This document shows, in pieces, positions 33,078-40,026 of a DNA stretch of 40,026 nt (its first letter is position 1; each line of letters opens with the position of its first letter). The stretch lies in assembly GCA_026785945.1 (NCBI GenBank), contig JAJAZD010000003.1:1-40026 (forward strand), written 5' to 3'. Source of the stretch: Pseudonocardia sp. (GTDB taxonomy: Bacteria; Actinomycetota; Actinomycetes; Mycobacteriales; Pseudonocardiaceae). The position numbers and the translations under genes were made by a program. Under the pieces are notes generated by a model. The model did no database searches. It was not told the DNA's origin and saw nothing but the letters and a program-made list of their open reading frames with translations.

Positions 33078-33083
33078 TAGCCT
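33078..33083 (+). promoter_or_regulatory. -10 box of leaderless ppx/gppA-type gene
   Basis: TAGCCT is followed by six bases and the GTG at 33090. Confidence 0.55.
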
Positions 33084-33089
33084 TGCCCG

Positions 33090-34100
33090 GTGCGTCTCGG
33101 AGTGCTCGATGTCGGTTCCAACACCGTCCATCTGCTCGTCGTCGACGCGCAACGTGGCGGGCACCCCACGCCCATGACGTCGGAGAAGGACGAGCTGCGC
33201 CTCGCCGAGCACCTGGACGGGGCGGGCGCGCTCACCGAGGCGGGATCCGATGCCCTGGTCACGACGGTGGCGAAGGCCAGCGGCGCCGCTCGGGCGGCGG
33301 GGTGCAAGGACCTGCTCGCGTTCGCCACCTCCGCGCTGCGCGACGCCGCCAACTCCGTCGATGTGCTCGCGCGGGTCCGTGACGAGACCGGGGTGGCGTT
33401 GCAGGTGCTGCCCGGCGAGGACGAGGCCCGCTACACGTTCCTGGCCGTCCGCCGCTGGTACGGCTGGTCGGCCGGCCGGTTGCTGGTCCTCGACATCGGC
33501 GGCGGTTCGCTCGAGATCGCCGCCGGCCGCGACGAGCAGCCGGTCTTCGCCGCCTCGCTCCCACTCGGGGCAGGGCGGCTCACCCGCGAATGGTTCCGGT
33601 CCGACCCGCCGTCGCGCCGCGAGATCGACGCGCTGCGCGCACACCTCGACGACCGGCTGGCCCCGGTCGCACGCCGGCTCCGTCGCGCGGGGGCACCCGA
33701 GCTGGCGGTCGGCACGTCCAAGACGTTCCGGTCGTTGGCCCGGCTCACCGGCGCCGCGCCGTCCGGCGCGGGGCCGCGCGAGCGGCGGCTGCTGACCGAC
33801 GTCGGGCTGCGGCAACTCGCGGCCTTCATCACCCGCATGTCATCCGACGACCTGGCCGAGCTCGAAGGCGTCAGCCCGAGCCGGTCCCACCAGCTGGTGG
33901 CCGGCGCGCTCGTCGCGGAGGCCGCGATGCGGGCGCTGCGGATCACGCAGCTGGAGATGTGCCCCTGGGCCCTGCGAGAAGGAGTCATCTTGAGACGGCT
34001 GGACACGCTCGATGGGACGGCCCGTATCGACCGCTCGGCGCAGGACTTGCCGGGTGGTCCTGGACGCTTGACGTCGTACGAGGCACGGTGTACCGGATGA
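33090..34100 (+). CDS. Ppx/GppA-type exopolyphosphatase
   Basis: 336 residues. A member of the ASKHA fold that hydrolyses terminal phosphate from polyphosphate and/or pppGpp. Phosphate-1 loop: LGVLDVGSNTVHLLVVDA; second loop: LLVLDIGGGSLEIAAG; conserved VLPGEDEARYTFLAV and LAVGTSKTFRSLARL. Length and position (downstream of regX3) match the short actinobacterial Ppx1 (Rv0496). The GTG start has a -10 box six bases before it, which suggests a leaderless message. The stop overlaps the next ATG (ATGA). A link to phosphate metabolism agrees with the senX3-regX3 neighbours. The exact substrate preference cannot be told from sequence. Confidence 0.92.
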   Translation: MRLGVLDVGSNTVHLLVVDAQRGGHPTPMTSEKDELRLAEHLDGAGALTEAGSDALVTTVAKASGAARAAGCKDLLAFATSALRDAANSVDVLARVRDETGVALQVLPGEDEARYTFLAVRRWYGWSAGRLLVLDIGGGSLEIAAGRDEQPVFAASLPLGAGRLTREWFRSDPPSRREIDALRAHLDDRLAPVARRLRRAGAPELAVGTSKTFRSLARLTGAAPSGAGPRERRLLTDVGLRQLAAFITRMSSDDLAELEGVSPSRSHQLVAGALVAEAAMRALRITQLEMCPWALREGVILRRLDTLDGTARIDRSAQDLPGGPGRLTSYEARCTG

Positions 34101-35437
34101 GCTCCGAGACCGACCACCCACGTCAGCGCACCGTCGCCGAGTTGCTCGCCCAACACGGCGACTCGGGAGCGACCGGTCGGCGTCGTCGCCGCCGTGAAGC
34201 CGACGTGCCCGACGACGACGAAGTCTCGAACGCCTCGGAGGGAACGGCCGTCGCGTCGCCCGCGCACGCCGCGCACACCGCGCACATCGCGGCCCCCGCT
34301 CCGGCCCCCACCCTCTCCCCGGTCAACGGCCCACCCCACGGCGAGGCGCCTCGCGGCCCCCAACCGGAGCCCCCGGCCCCGTTCGACGGTGGCCCCGATC
34401 GCACGGTGTGGCGCGAGGCGGTGCCCAGGGAGGCCGTACCCCGGGAGGCCGTACCCCGGGAGACGATGCCACGGGAGGCGGCGAACCCCGCCGGGCCTTA
34501 CGCCGACCCCGTGGCCGAGGTCCCCCGTCAGGCCCCGTCGGCGCTGGCGTCGTCCTACTTCGAGCCCGTGGTCGACCCTCTTCGCCAGGGCGGTCCGCTG
34601 CCCGCGCGCCGGCCTCCCGACCGCACGGCATCAGGATCGGGGCTCGATCGTCCCACCGACATGTTCCCGATGGTCCGGTCCGACGGCCCGGACGTGTCGG
34701 ACCTCGGGTCGACCGGCCCCATCGAGCGGCAGTGGTCCCCGCCGCCGCCCGGACGCCCGATCCGGCCGCTGCTCGCGCCCGATGCGCCGCACGGTCCCGA
34801 CGGGGTCGACGCAGGCCCGCCGACGATGACCGGTGTGGCGCCCGCCGGGGCGGAGGCCTGGCATCGGGACCGGACATCGCACCGGCCGGGCGAACCGCTC
34901 GACGGTGGGCCGCCCACCGAGGCGGCGGCGCCGATGGACTTCGACAGCTTGGACGATGTCGAGGGTGTCGACGACCGACCGGCCGGACTCGGTGCCACGG
35001 GCATGCGCGGCGCTCAGCCTGCCGGACCGCACGACGGTGACCGCACGCAGGCGACGCACTTCCCGGCACGCACCGGGGCCGGACCGGACGTGGATGCCAC
35101 GGACGCCGAGCCCGAGGACGAGTCGCAGCCGGAGCCCGAGTCCGAGCGCCGCCTCGGGCGTTCGGCCGTGTCCTCGCCCGGGCAGGCCTGGATGGCCGTC
35201 GTGGCGCAGTGGATCGTCGGCGCCGTCGGTGGCGCCGCTCTGTGGGTGGGGTTCCGGTTCCTCTGGCGCGAGCTCCCGGTCGTGGCGCTCGCCGCGGCAG
35301 TGCTGGTGACGGTCGGTCTCGTGTTGCTGGTACGTGCACTCCTGCGCAACAACGACCTCCGCACGACGATCTTCGCGGTGTTCGTCGGCCTGCTGCTCAC
35401 GGTGTCGCCGGCGATACTCGTCCTGCTCGGGAGATGA
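34097..35437 (+). CDS. Disordered membrane protein (Rv0497-like)
   Basis: 446 residues. The N-terminus RQRTVAELLAQHGDSGATGR with RRRRREAD is the conserved mark of this actinobacterial family. About 300 residues of Pro/Gly/Asp-rich, low-complexity sequence follow, including a pentapeptide repeat (EAVPR), and then three membrane segments near the C-terminus (VVAQWIVGAVGGAALWVGF; VVALAAAVLVTVGLVLLVRA; IFAVFVGLLLTVSPAILVLL). Function unknown; location is membrane with a long cytoplasmic tail. The ATG overlaps the previous stop and its own stop overlaps the next ATG, so three genes are translationally linked. The position between Ppx and a TIM-barrel protein equals Rv0496-Rv0498 in M. tuberculosis. 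Confidence 0.85.
   Translation: MSSETDHPRQRTVAELLAQHGDSGATGRRRRRREADVPDDDEVSNASEGTAVASPAHAAHTAHIAAPAPAPTLSPVNGPPHGEAPRGPQPEPPAPFDGGPDRTVWREAVPREAVPREAVPRETMPREAANPAGPYADPVAEVPRQAPSALASSYFEPVVDPLRQGGPLPARRPPDRTASGSGLDRPTDMFPMVRSDGPDVSDLGSTGPIERQWSPPPPGRPIRPLLAPDAPHGPDGVDAGPPTMTGVAPAGAEAWHRDRTSHRPGEPLDGGPPTEAAAPMDFDSLDDVEGVDDRPAGLGATGMRGAQPAGPHDGDRTQATHFPARTGAGPDVDATDAEPEDESQPEPESERRLGRSAVSSPGQAWMAVVAQWIVGAVGGAALWVGFRFLWRELPVVALAAAVLVTVGLVLLVRALLRNNDLRTTIFAVFVGLLLTVSPAILVLLGR
34415..34474 (+). repeat. Four 15-base units in the membrane-protein gene
   Basis: Units related to GAGGCCGTACCCCGG. The second and third are identical, the first and fourth diverged. They encode E-A-V-P-R (last unit E-T-M-P-R) inside the disordered region. 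Confidence 0.9.
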
Positions 35438-36252
35438 ACCCGCCCGTAGCGTTGTCCACCGCCTCGGTCTACCCCGAGTCCACCCGGGCGGCGTTCGAGT
35501 TGGCCGCCGAACTCGGCTACGACGGCGTCGAGCTGATGGTGTGGTCCGATCCCGTGAGCCAGGACGTGGCCGCGGTGAGCCGGCTCGCCGAACGTTTCGG
35601 CGTGCCGGTACTGGCCGTGCACGCGCCCTGCCTGGCCGTCACCCAGCGGGTGTGGGGGGCCGATCCGATCGGCCGGATCCGTCGCTCGGTGGCGGCGGCG
35701 GCTCAGCTCGGCGCACGGACCGTCGTCGTCCACCCGCCGTTCCGCTGGCAGCGCCGCTACGCCGCGCAGTTCGCCGACGAGGTGGCCCGGGCCGGGGAGC
35801 ATGCGGACGTCGCGCTGGCGGTGGAGAACATGTTCCCCCTGACCCGCGGTGTGCTGCGTACCGTGCCCTACAGCCCCGGCTTCGACCCCACAGCGGTCGG
35901 GCACGAGCGGTACACGCTGGACCTGTCCCACACCGCCGCCGCGGGCTCGGACGCGCTCGCGATGCTCGACCGGATGGGCACCGGGCTCATCCACCTGCAC
36001 CTCGCCGACGGCAGTGGCGCCGCACGTGACGAGCACCTGGTGCCCGGCCGCGGCACCCAGCCGTGCGCCGAGGTGTGCCAGCGCCTGATCGACCGCGGTT
36101 TCGACGGCGTCGTGGTGCTGGAGGTGAGCACGCGCCGCTGCCGGACCCGCTACGACCGCGCGGTGCTCCTGGCCGAGTCCGTGCTGTTCGCGCGGTTGCA
36201 CCTGCAGCCCACCGCCACGGCCCACCGTTCGGCCGCGCACCTCACGCCGTAG
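35434..36252 (+). CDS. TIM-barrel sugar isomerase/AP-endonuclease-like protein
   Basis: 272 residues. Xylose-isomerase-like (AP endonuclease family 2) TIM barrel: VALSTASVYPESTRAAFELA, LGYDGVELMVWSDP, PVLAVHAPCLAVTQRVWG, GARTVVVHPPFRW, VALAVENMFP (likely metal-binding Glu), YTLDLSHTAAAG, GLIHLHLADGSG, DEHLVPGRGTQP. Several of these His, Glu and Asp residues would bind divalent metal. Equivalent to Rv0498, of unknown substrate; annotated elsewhere as sugar phosphate isomerase/epimerase. The ATG lies within the previous stop (ATGA), so it is in the ppx operon. Confidence 0.88.
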   Translation: MNPPVALSTASVYPESTRAAFELAAELGYDGVELMVWSDPVSQDVAAVSRLAERFGVPVLAVHAPCLAVTQRVWGADPIGRIRRSVAAAAQLGARTVVVHPPFRWQRRYAAQFADEVARAGEHADVALAVENMFPLTRGVLRTVPYSPGFDPTAVGHERYTLDLSHTAAAGSDALAMLDRMGTGLIHLHLADGSGAARDEHLVPGRGTQPCAEVCQRLIDRGFDGVVVLEVSTRRCRTRYDRAVLLAESVLFARLHLQPTATAHRSAAHLTP

Positions 36253-36305
36253 ACGCGGCAGGACCGGGCGGGCCGCGCGGTGACGAGCGGTGATACAGAT
36301 TGCCC

Positions 36306-37151
36306 ATGACCCGGCCGGCGATGACCCGACAGCCTGCCCGCGACGCCCCCTTCCGAGCCGCTGTGGCGATCGCAAGTCTGGGCGGCGGTCGCTACCGCGC
36401 CGAGCTGGGCCCGCACTGGACGGTCGGTCCCAAGGCGCACGGCGGGCTGCTGCTGGTGCTGCTCGTCCGCGCCGGCCTGGCCCGGCTGGAGGCCGGCGCC
36501 CCCGGCGCCGCACCCGATCCGCTGGCCATCGCGGCCGACTTCCTGCGCGCTCCCGACACCGGCCCGGTCGAGCTGCACACCGAGGTGCTCAAGGCGGGCC
36601 GGACGGTGTCGGTCGTGTCCGTGCGGATGACGCAGGACGGCCGGGTGATGCTGGCCTCCACCGTCACCGCCGGCAGGCTTCCGGATGAGGAACCGCGCTG
36701 GGCCGACCTGACGGACCTGCCGGTCGAGCCTCCGGCCGACGCCACCGACCCGGGCGCGCAGGAGACGGTGTTCGGTCTCGCCGGGTCCTGCGACCTGCGT
36801 TTCGACACCTCGACCATGGCGTTCTCGCGCGGCGAGCAGGCCCCGCCGACGCTGCGCGGCTGGGTACGTCCCCGCGGTGAGGAGGCGGACGTGCTGTTCG
36901 CCCTGCTGGCGGGCGACATCCTGCCGCCCACCGTGTTCAACCTCGGCGGCAGGTTCGGGTGGGCGCCGACGGTGCAGCTCACCGCCCTGCTGCGCGGTCG
37001 CCCGGCACCGGGCTGGCTACGTCTGGAGGCCCGCTCACGAACGGTGCGCGGTCCGTGGTTCGACGAGGACGTCTCGGTGGTCGACACGGCTGGGCGGTTG
37101 ATCTGCCAGGCCCGCCAGCTGGCACTGGCCCCGCTACCGTCACCGACATGA
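36306..37151 (+). CDS. Acyl-CoA thioesterase-like protein (double hotdog)
   Basis: 281 residues. Matches the thioesterase family of actinobacteria with two hotdog domains: WTVGPKAHGGLLLVLLVRAG and IAADFLRAPDTGPVELHTEV in the first, DVLFALLAGDILPPTVFNLG and FGWAPTVQLTALLRGRPAPG in the second. It probably hydrolyses an acyl-CoA; substrate unknown. The ATG at 36306 is used; a TTG at 36300 is in frame. No ribosome-binding site is obvious, so it may be leaderless (an imperfect -10, TACAGAT, ends five bases upstream). The stop overlaps the proC start. Confidence 0.85.
   Translation: MTRPAMTRQPARDAPFRAAVAIASLGGGRYRAELGPHWTVGPKAHGGLLLVLLVRAGLARLEAGAPGAAPDPLAIAADFLRAPDTGPVELHTEVLKAGRTVSVVSVRMTQDGRVMLASTVTAGRLPDEEPRWADLTDLPVEPPADATDPGAQETVFGLAGSCDLRFDTSTMAFSRGEQAPPTLRGWVRPRGEEADVLFALLAGDILPPTVFNLGGRFGWAPTVQLTALLRGRPAPGWLRLEARSRTVRGPWFDEDVSVVDTAGRLICQARQLALAPLPSPT
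37135..37140 (+). promoter_or_regulatory. -10 box of an internal leaderless proC promoter
   Basis: TACCGT is followed by seven bases and the proC ATG at 37148, inside the end of the thioesterase gene. It could drive proC independently of the upstream gene. Confidence 0.5.
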
Positions 37152-37957
37152 CGCGGATCGCGGTGCTGGGAGCGGGGAAGATCGGGGAGGCGTTGCTGGC
37201 GGGGCTGCTCGCCGCAGGGCACGCGGCCGACGACCTGATGTTCACCGAGCGGCACCCGGAGCGGGCCGGGGAGCTCACCGCACGCCACGGCGTCGCCGCG
37301 GTCGACGTGCCGGCGGCTGCGCAGGCCGACGTCGTGGTCGTCGCGGTCAAACCGCAGGACATCGCACCGGTCCTGGCTGAGCTGGCACCGGTTCTGAGGC
37401 CCGGCACGCTGGTGGTGTCGCTGTGCGCAGGCCTGCCGACAGCCCTGTTCGAGAGGGCGTTGGCGCCCGGTACGCCGGTGGTCCGGGTCATGCCGAACAC
37501 GCCGATGCTCGTCGGCGAGGCCATGAGTGCCATCTCACCCGGCACGCACGCGACGGACGACCAGCTCGGCGTCGTCGAGAAGATGCTCGCCTCGGTGGGT
37601 CGGGTCGTCCGGGTGCCGGAGTCGCAGCAGGACGCCGTCACCGCGCTGTCGGGCTCGGGGCCCGCGTACTTCTTCTTCCTGGTCGAGGCCATGATCGATG
37701 CCGGTATCCTGCTGGGCCTTCCCCGCACGGTGGCCGCGGACCTCATCGTCCAGTCGGCGTTCGGGGCGGCCCGGATGATGCGGGAGTCCGGTGACCACCC
37801 GGTGATCCTGCGCGAGGCCGTCACGTCCCCAGCGGGTACGACCATCGCCGCCATCCGGGAGCTGGAGAAGCACGGGGTGCGGGCGGCGCTGATCGCGGCC
37901 ATCGAGGCCGCGCGTGACCGATCGGCCGAGCTGGGTCGCGCGGCGGAGTCGCTGTGA
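37148..37957 (+). CDS. proC: Pyrroline-5-carboxylate reductase
   Basis: 269 residues, the usual length. Catalyses the last step of proline synthesis, NAD(P)H-dependent reduction of 1-pyrroline-5-carboxylate. Seen: dinucleotide-binding IAVLGAGKIGEALLAGLLAA, VVVVAVKPQDIAPVL, VVRVMPNTPMLVGEAMSAIS, DAVTALSGSGPAYFFFLVEA and the family signature region REAVTSPAGTTIAAIRELEK. The ATG overlaps the previous stop (ATGA). The order thioesterase/proC/HTH/bS22 is as in mycobacteria (Rv0500 and on). Confidence 0.96.
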   Translation: MTRIAVLGAGKIGEALLAGLLAAGHAADDLMFTERHPERAGELTARHGVAAVDVPAAAQADVVVVAVKPQDIAPVLAELAPVLRPGTLVVSLCAGLPTALFERALAPGTPVVRVMPNTPMLVGEAMSAISPGTHATDDQLGVVEKMLASVGRVVRVPESQQDAVTALSGSGPAYFFFLVEAMIDAGILLGLPRTVAADLIVQSAFGAARMMRESGDHPVILREAVTSPAGTTIAAIRELEKHGVRAALIAAIEAARDRSAELGRAAESL

Positions 37958-38047
37958 CCCGAATGGACGACGAAGGGTCACCCTGACGCGACGCTGAACT
38001 CCCCTGATGAGAGGAGTGGTCTTTCGGGGTCGTCACACCGGCACCGC

Positions 38048-38053
38048 TAAACT
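38048..38053 (+). promoter_or_regulatory. -10 box upstream of the BldC-type gene
   Basis: TAAACT, a clear TANNNT box in an otherwise GC-rich gap, 56 bases before the ATG at 38110. No strong -35 is visible. Confidence 0.5.
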
Positions 38054-38109
38054 CATCCGACACACCCGGTGCGGGGCTCCGCGGTGTAGACCACGAAAGC
38101 GGTGATCGG

Positions 38110-38319
38110 ATGGCGACCGAGCAACCCGAGATCCACCTGGCCGAGGTGCAGTTCCTGACCGTGGCCGAGGTCGCGGCGATGATGCGGGTCTCCAAGATGA
38201 CGGTGTACCGCCTGGTCCACGGCGGTGAACTGCCGGCGGCCCGCGTCGGGCGGTCGTTCCGCGTCCCGCGCACAGCGGTCGAGGACTACCTGCGCAGCGC
38301 CTACTTCGACGCCGGCTGA
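38110..38319 (+). CDS. BldC/excisionase-type helix-turn-helix protein
   Basis: 69 residues, a single MerR-like winged [53 protein letters not shown]. This is the BldC-like form of the 'excisionase family' domain and is nearly invariant among actinobacteria. In Streptomyces BldC regulates development by cooperative DNA binding; the equivalent here (Rv0500A position) is less studied. It is not a phage excisionase, since no integrase is near and the synteny is core. Confidence 0.92.
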   Translation: MATEQPEIHLAEVQFLTVAEVAAMMRVSKMTVYRLVHGGELPAARVGRSFRVPRTAVEDYLRSAYFDAG

Positions 38320-38396
38320 CCTGCCTCCCGACCTCCCTACTGACGTGTGGTGCGGCGGTGGGCGCGGTTCGTCTCCCGGACGCCGGTAGGATGGAC

Positions 38397-38402
38397 CTCC
38401 GG
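38397..38402 (+). promoter_or_regulatory. -10 box upstream of bS22
   Basis: TAGGAT, roughly 100 bases before the bS22 ATG; candidate only. Confidence 0.35.
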
Positions 38403-38501
38403 TCATCGCCCGGCCCTGCGCGCGCTCGTCGTGTCGCGTCGGTCGGGCCTCCGTACACCCTGCGGCCCCCGGGCCGTGCCACGATCAGAAAGGGCCGACG
38501 C

Positions 38502-38603
38502 ATGGGCTCAGTCATCAAGAAGCGCCGCAAGCGGATGTCGAAGAAGAAGCACCGCAAGCTGCTTCGCAAGACCCGCGTGCAGCGTCGCAAGCTCGGCAAG
38601 TGA
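38502..38603 (+). CDS. Ribosomal protein bS22 (AURKAIP1/COX24 domain)
   Basis: 33 residues, almost entirely basic: [20 protein letters not shown], then [12 protein letters not shown]. This is the AURKAIP1/COX24 peptide, found in actinobacterial 30S subunits as bS22 in mycobacterial ribosome structures. It binds 16S rRNA close to the decoding region and is the counterpart of mitochondrial mS38. The ATG follows AAAGGG at good distance. A strong hairpin (38609-38633) comes right after the stop. Confidence 0.93.
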   Translation: MGSVIKKRRKRMSKKKHRKLLRKTRVQRRKLGK

Positions 38604-38608
38604 GGGCT

Positions 38609-38633
38609 GCGGCCGGCGTCCTCCGCCGGCCGC
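38609..38633 (+). terminator. Terminator after bS22
   Basis: GCGGCCGGCG, loop TCCTC, CGCCGGCCGC: a perfect ten-pair GC stem starting five bases after the bS22 stop codon. The lack of a T-run is usual in this group. Confidence 0.7.
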
Positions 38634-38683
38634 GCCCACGGGTGCGGGTCATCCGCGTCCCGTCGCGGGTCCGCCGTGGGGTC

Positions 38684-38689
38684 TAACAT
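38684..38689 (+). promoter_or_regulatory. -10 box of the epimerase gene
   Basis: TAACAT, a TANNNT box located after the bS22 terminator and about 40 bases before the epimerase GTG. Confidence 0.5.
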
Positions 38690-38728
38690 CGGAGGCCCGC
38701 ACACGTACACACAGCAGGGGTGGGGGCC

Positions 38729-39766
38729 GTGACGCCGTCCGTCGTTCTCGTCACCGGTGTCAGCCGCTTCCTGGGTGGGCATCTGGCCGCCCGGCTCGCC
38801 GCGAACCCGGACATCGACCGGGTGCTCGGCGTCGACACCGTCCCACCGCCACGCGATCTGCTGCGGCGGATGGGGCGCGCCGAGTTCGTCCGTGCCGACA
38901 TCCGCAACCCGCTCATCTCCAAGGTCATCGCGCAGGCTTCGGTCGACACCGTCGTGCATGCGTCGCTGTCGGCCAACCCGGGCTCGTCCGGTGGCCGCAC
39001 GACCATGAAGGAGATGAACGTCATCGGTACGATGCAGCTGCTCGCGGCCTGCCAGAAGGCGCCGACGGTGCGGCGCATGGTGCTGAAGTCCACCACCGCC
39101 GTGTACGGCTCGAGCCCGCGCGATCCGGCCCTGTTCGACGAGGCCATGACGCCCAAGGATCTCCCGTCCGGTGGCTACGCCAAAGACGCGGCCGAGATCG
39201 AGGGCTACCTGCGCGGGTTCGCCCGCCGACGCCCGGACGTCTCGGTCACGGTGCTGCGGTTCGCCAACTTCATCGGCCCGCGCATCGACACCGTCTTCAC
39301 GCGCTACTTCGCGCTGCCGGCCGTGCCCACCGTCCTCGGTTACGACGCGCGGGTGCAACTGCTGCACGAGGAGGACGCCCTCGCCGTCCTCGAACGATCG
39401 TCGAGCCATGACATCCCCGGGGTGTTCAACGTGGCCGCCGACGGGGTGCTGCTGCTGTCGCAGGCCCTGCGCCGAGCCGGTCGCATCGCGATACCGGTGC
39501 CGGCCACGGCGGTCGGGCCCGTCAGCCGGATCTTCCGCAGCGCGCGGCTCGTGGATTTCTCCCCCGAGCAGATGCGGCTGCTCAACTTCGGTCGCGTGGT
39601 CGACAACAGCCGGTTGCGCCACCAGTTCGGGTTCACCCCGCGCTGGACCACCATGCAGGCCTTCGACGACTACGTGCGTGGTCGCGCGCTGCGTCCGGTG
39701 ATCGCTCCGGAGCGGGTCGAGTCACTGGAACGTGGTGCGCTCGCCGTCGCCAGGTTGCTCCGATGA
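38729..39766 (+). CDS. NAD-dependent epimerase/dehydratase (SDR family)
   Basis: 345 residues. Extended short-chain dehydrogenase fold with SVVLVTGVSRFLGGHLAARL (a G-x-x-x-F-L-G cofactor loop), VRADIRNPLISKVIAQASVD, HASLSANPGSSGG, STTAVYGSSPRDPALF and a catalytic Y-x-x-x-K-like region GGYAKDAAEIEGYLRGF in which the usual Lys is not in the expected place. It corresponds to Rv0501 (GalE2-like) in gene order; the substrate is unknown and may be a nucleotide sugar. The GTG at 38729 is used, behind GGGGTGGGGG; the GTG at 38720 is in frame as well. It is followed 55 bases later by an acyltransferase-like gene. Confidence 0.88.
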   Translation: MTPSVVLVTGVSRFLGGHLAARLAANPDIDRVLGVDTVPPPRDLLRRMGRAEFVRADIRNPLISKVIAQASVDTVVHASLSANPGSSGGRTTMKEMNVIGTMQLLAACQKAPTVRRMVLKSTTAVYGSSPRDPALFDEAMTPKDLPSGGYAKDAAEIEGYLRGFARRRPDVSVTVLRFANFIGPRIDTVFTRYFALPAVPTVLGYDARVQLLHEEDALAVLERSSSHDIPGVFNVAADGVLLLSQALRRAGRIAIPVPATAVGPVSRIFRSARLVDFSPEQMRLLNFGRVVDNSRLRHQFGFTPRWTTMQAFDDYVRGRALRPVIAPERVESLERGALAVARLLR

Positions 39767-39821
39767 CCCGGTCCACCCGATGACCCATTCCCATGACAGA
39801 CCGAGCGCGAGGAGCGGGGCT

Positions 39822-40026
39822 GTGTCCGAAGCCCGCATCATCCCCTTGCGCGCCGACGACTCCGGCGCGCGTACCCGCTGGCGGCTGGGTGCCGCCGCAC
39901 GCCGTCAGGACCGGGCCGCGCCCGACCCGTCGCCGCTGACGGACCCGTCGCCGCTGACGGACCCGTCGCCGCTGGCGGACCCGTCGCCGCTGGTCGGTCG
40001 GTCGGCGCCGGCGGATCCGTCGGCGC
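39822..40026 (+). CDS. Start of acyltransferase-like gene (Rv0502-like), truncated by the window
   Basis: Only the first ~68 residues are present: SEARIIPLRADDSGARTRWR, LGAAARRQDR, then a repeated DPSPLT segment. The GTG at 39822 follows GAGGAGCGGGG. By position after the epimerase it should be the 1-acylglycerol-phosphate acyltransferase-like protein that follows Rv0501 in mycobacteria, but no catalytic domain lies within the window, so that identity rests on context alone. Confidence 0.6.
   Translation, partial: MSEARIIPLRADDSGARTRWRLGAAARRQDRAAPDPSPLTDPSPLTDPSPLADPSPLVGRSAPADPSA
39924..39995 (+). repeat. Four 18-base tandem units
   Basis: GACCCGTCGCCGCTGACG at 39924-39941 and 39942-39959 (identical), then two copies differing near their ends up to 39995. 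Each encodes D-P-S-P-L-T/A/V. This is a slippage-prone array in the disordered N-terminus of the truncated gene. Confidence 0.93.

Noticed and set aside
38110-38319. Phage excisionase and hence a prophage end
   Set aside because: The HTH protein is the BldC-like core gene in conserved synteny, with no integrase or attachment repeat nearby.

Overview
The window is high-GC DNA from an actinobacterium, most likely a member of the Pseudonocardiaceae (Pseudonocardia-like). Grounds: strong GC-rich codon use, frequent GTG starts, four-base ATGA/GTGA stop-start overlaps, a mycothiol glycosyltransferase (MshA), SenX3-RegX3, Scr1-type XRE/DUF397 regulators, and a gene order from MshA to the epimerase and acyltransferase that closely follows M. 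tuberculosis Rv0486-Rv0502 as I remember it.

The left part (1-11.8 kb) is accessory. On the minus strand lies a DarT-DarG DNA ADP-ribosylation toxin-antitoxin pair, visibly richer in AT than its surroundings. Downstream of it are decayed genes, one of which looks like a DUF1828-type protein. A wrecked subtilisin-like protease pseudogene, a small hypothetical protein and an XRE-DUF5753/DUF397 pair follow. Then comes a tight four-gene plus-strand operon: a type III-like Mod methyltransferase, a Res helicase-nuclease, a PIN-domain ribonuclease and a RadC/JAMM-like protein. Every junction in it overlaps by 4-8 bases. This operon is the best candidate for an undescribed defence module: a restriction-modification core carrying two extra effector-like proteins, one of which has lost a canonical metal ligand. 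The specificity segment of Mod differs in base composition, which suggests exchange of the recognition domain.

The middle (11.8-24.2 kb) is mostly conserved actinobacterial core. It holds serS, a FadD-type ligase, a cold-shock-domain protein, a DUF2771 lipoprotein with an MFS permease, a glutaminyl cyclase-like lipoprotein, DUF3027 coupled to a sacsin-type GHKL ATPase (apparently with a CTG start), mshA and a YbjN protein.

From 24.2 to 30 kb sits a stress, lipid and regulatory insert: a DUF4349 protein, a 4-coumarate-CoA-ligase-like enzyme, CsbD behind a sigma-B-type promoter, an OhrR peroxide sensor without a neighbouring ohr, a GntR/UTRA regulator, and a divergent VOC/MarR pair with two matching operators.

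The right part (30-40 kb) is the syntenic core block: gpmA, senX3-regX3 (with a PHO-box-like repeat upstream), ppx/gppA, a disordered membrane protein, a TIM-barrel protein, a thioesterase, proC, a BldC-type HTH protein, the tiny ribosomal protein bS22, an NAD-dependent epimerase, and the start of an acyltransferase-like gene cut by the window edge. No tRNA, rRNA, CRISPR array or intact insertion sequence was seen. Several genes (serS, ohrR, marR, ppx, proC) look leaderless, with a TANNNT -10 box six or seven bases before the start codon.
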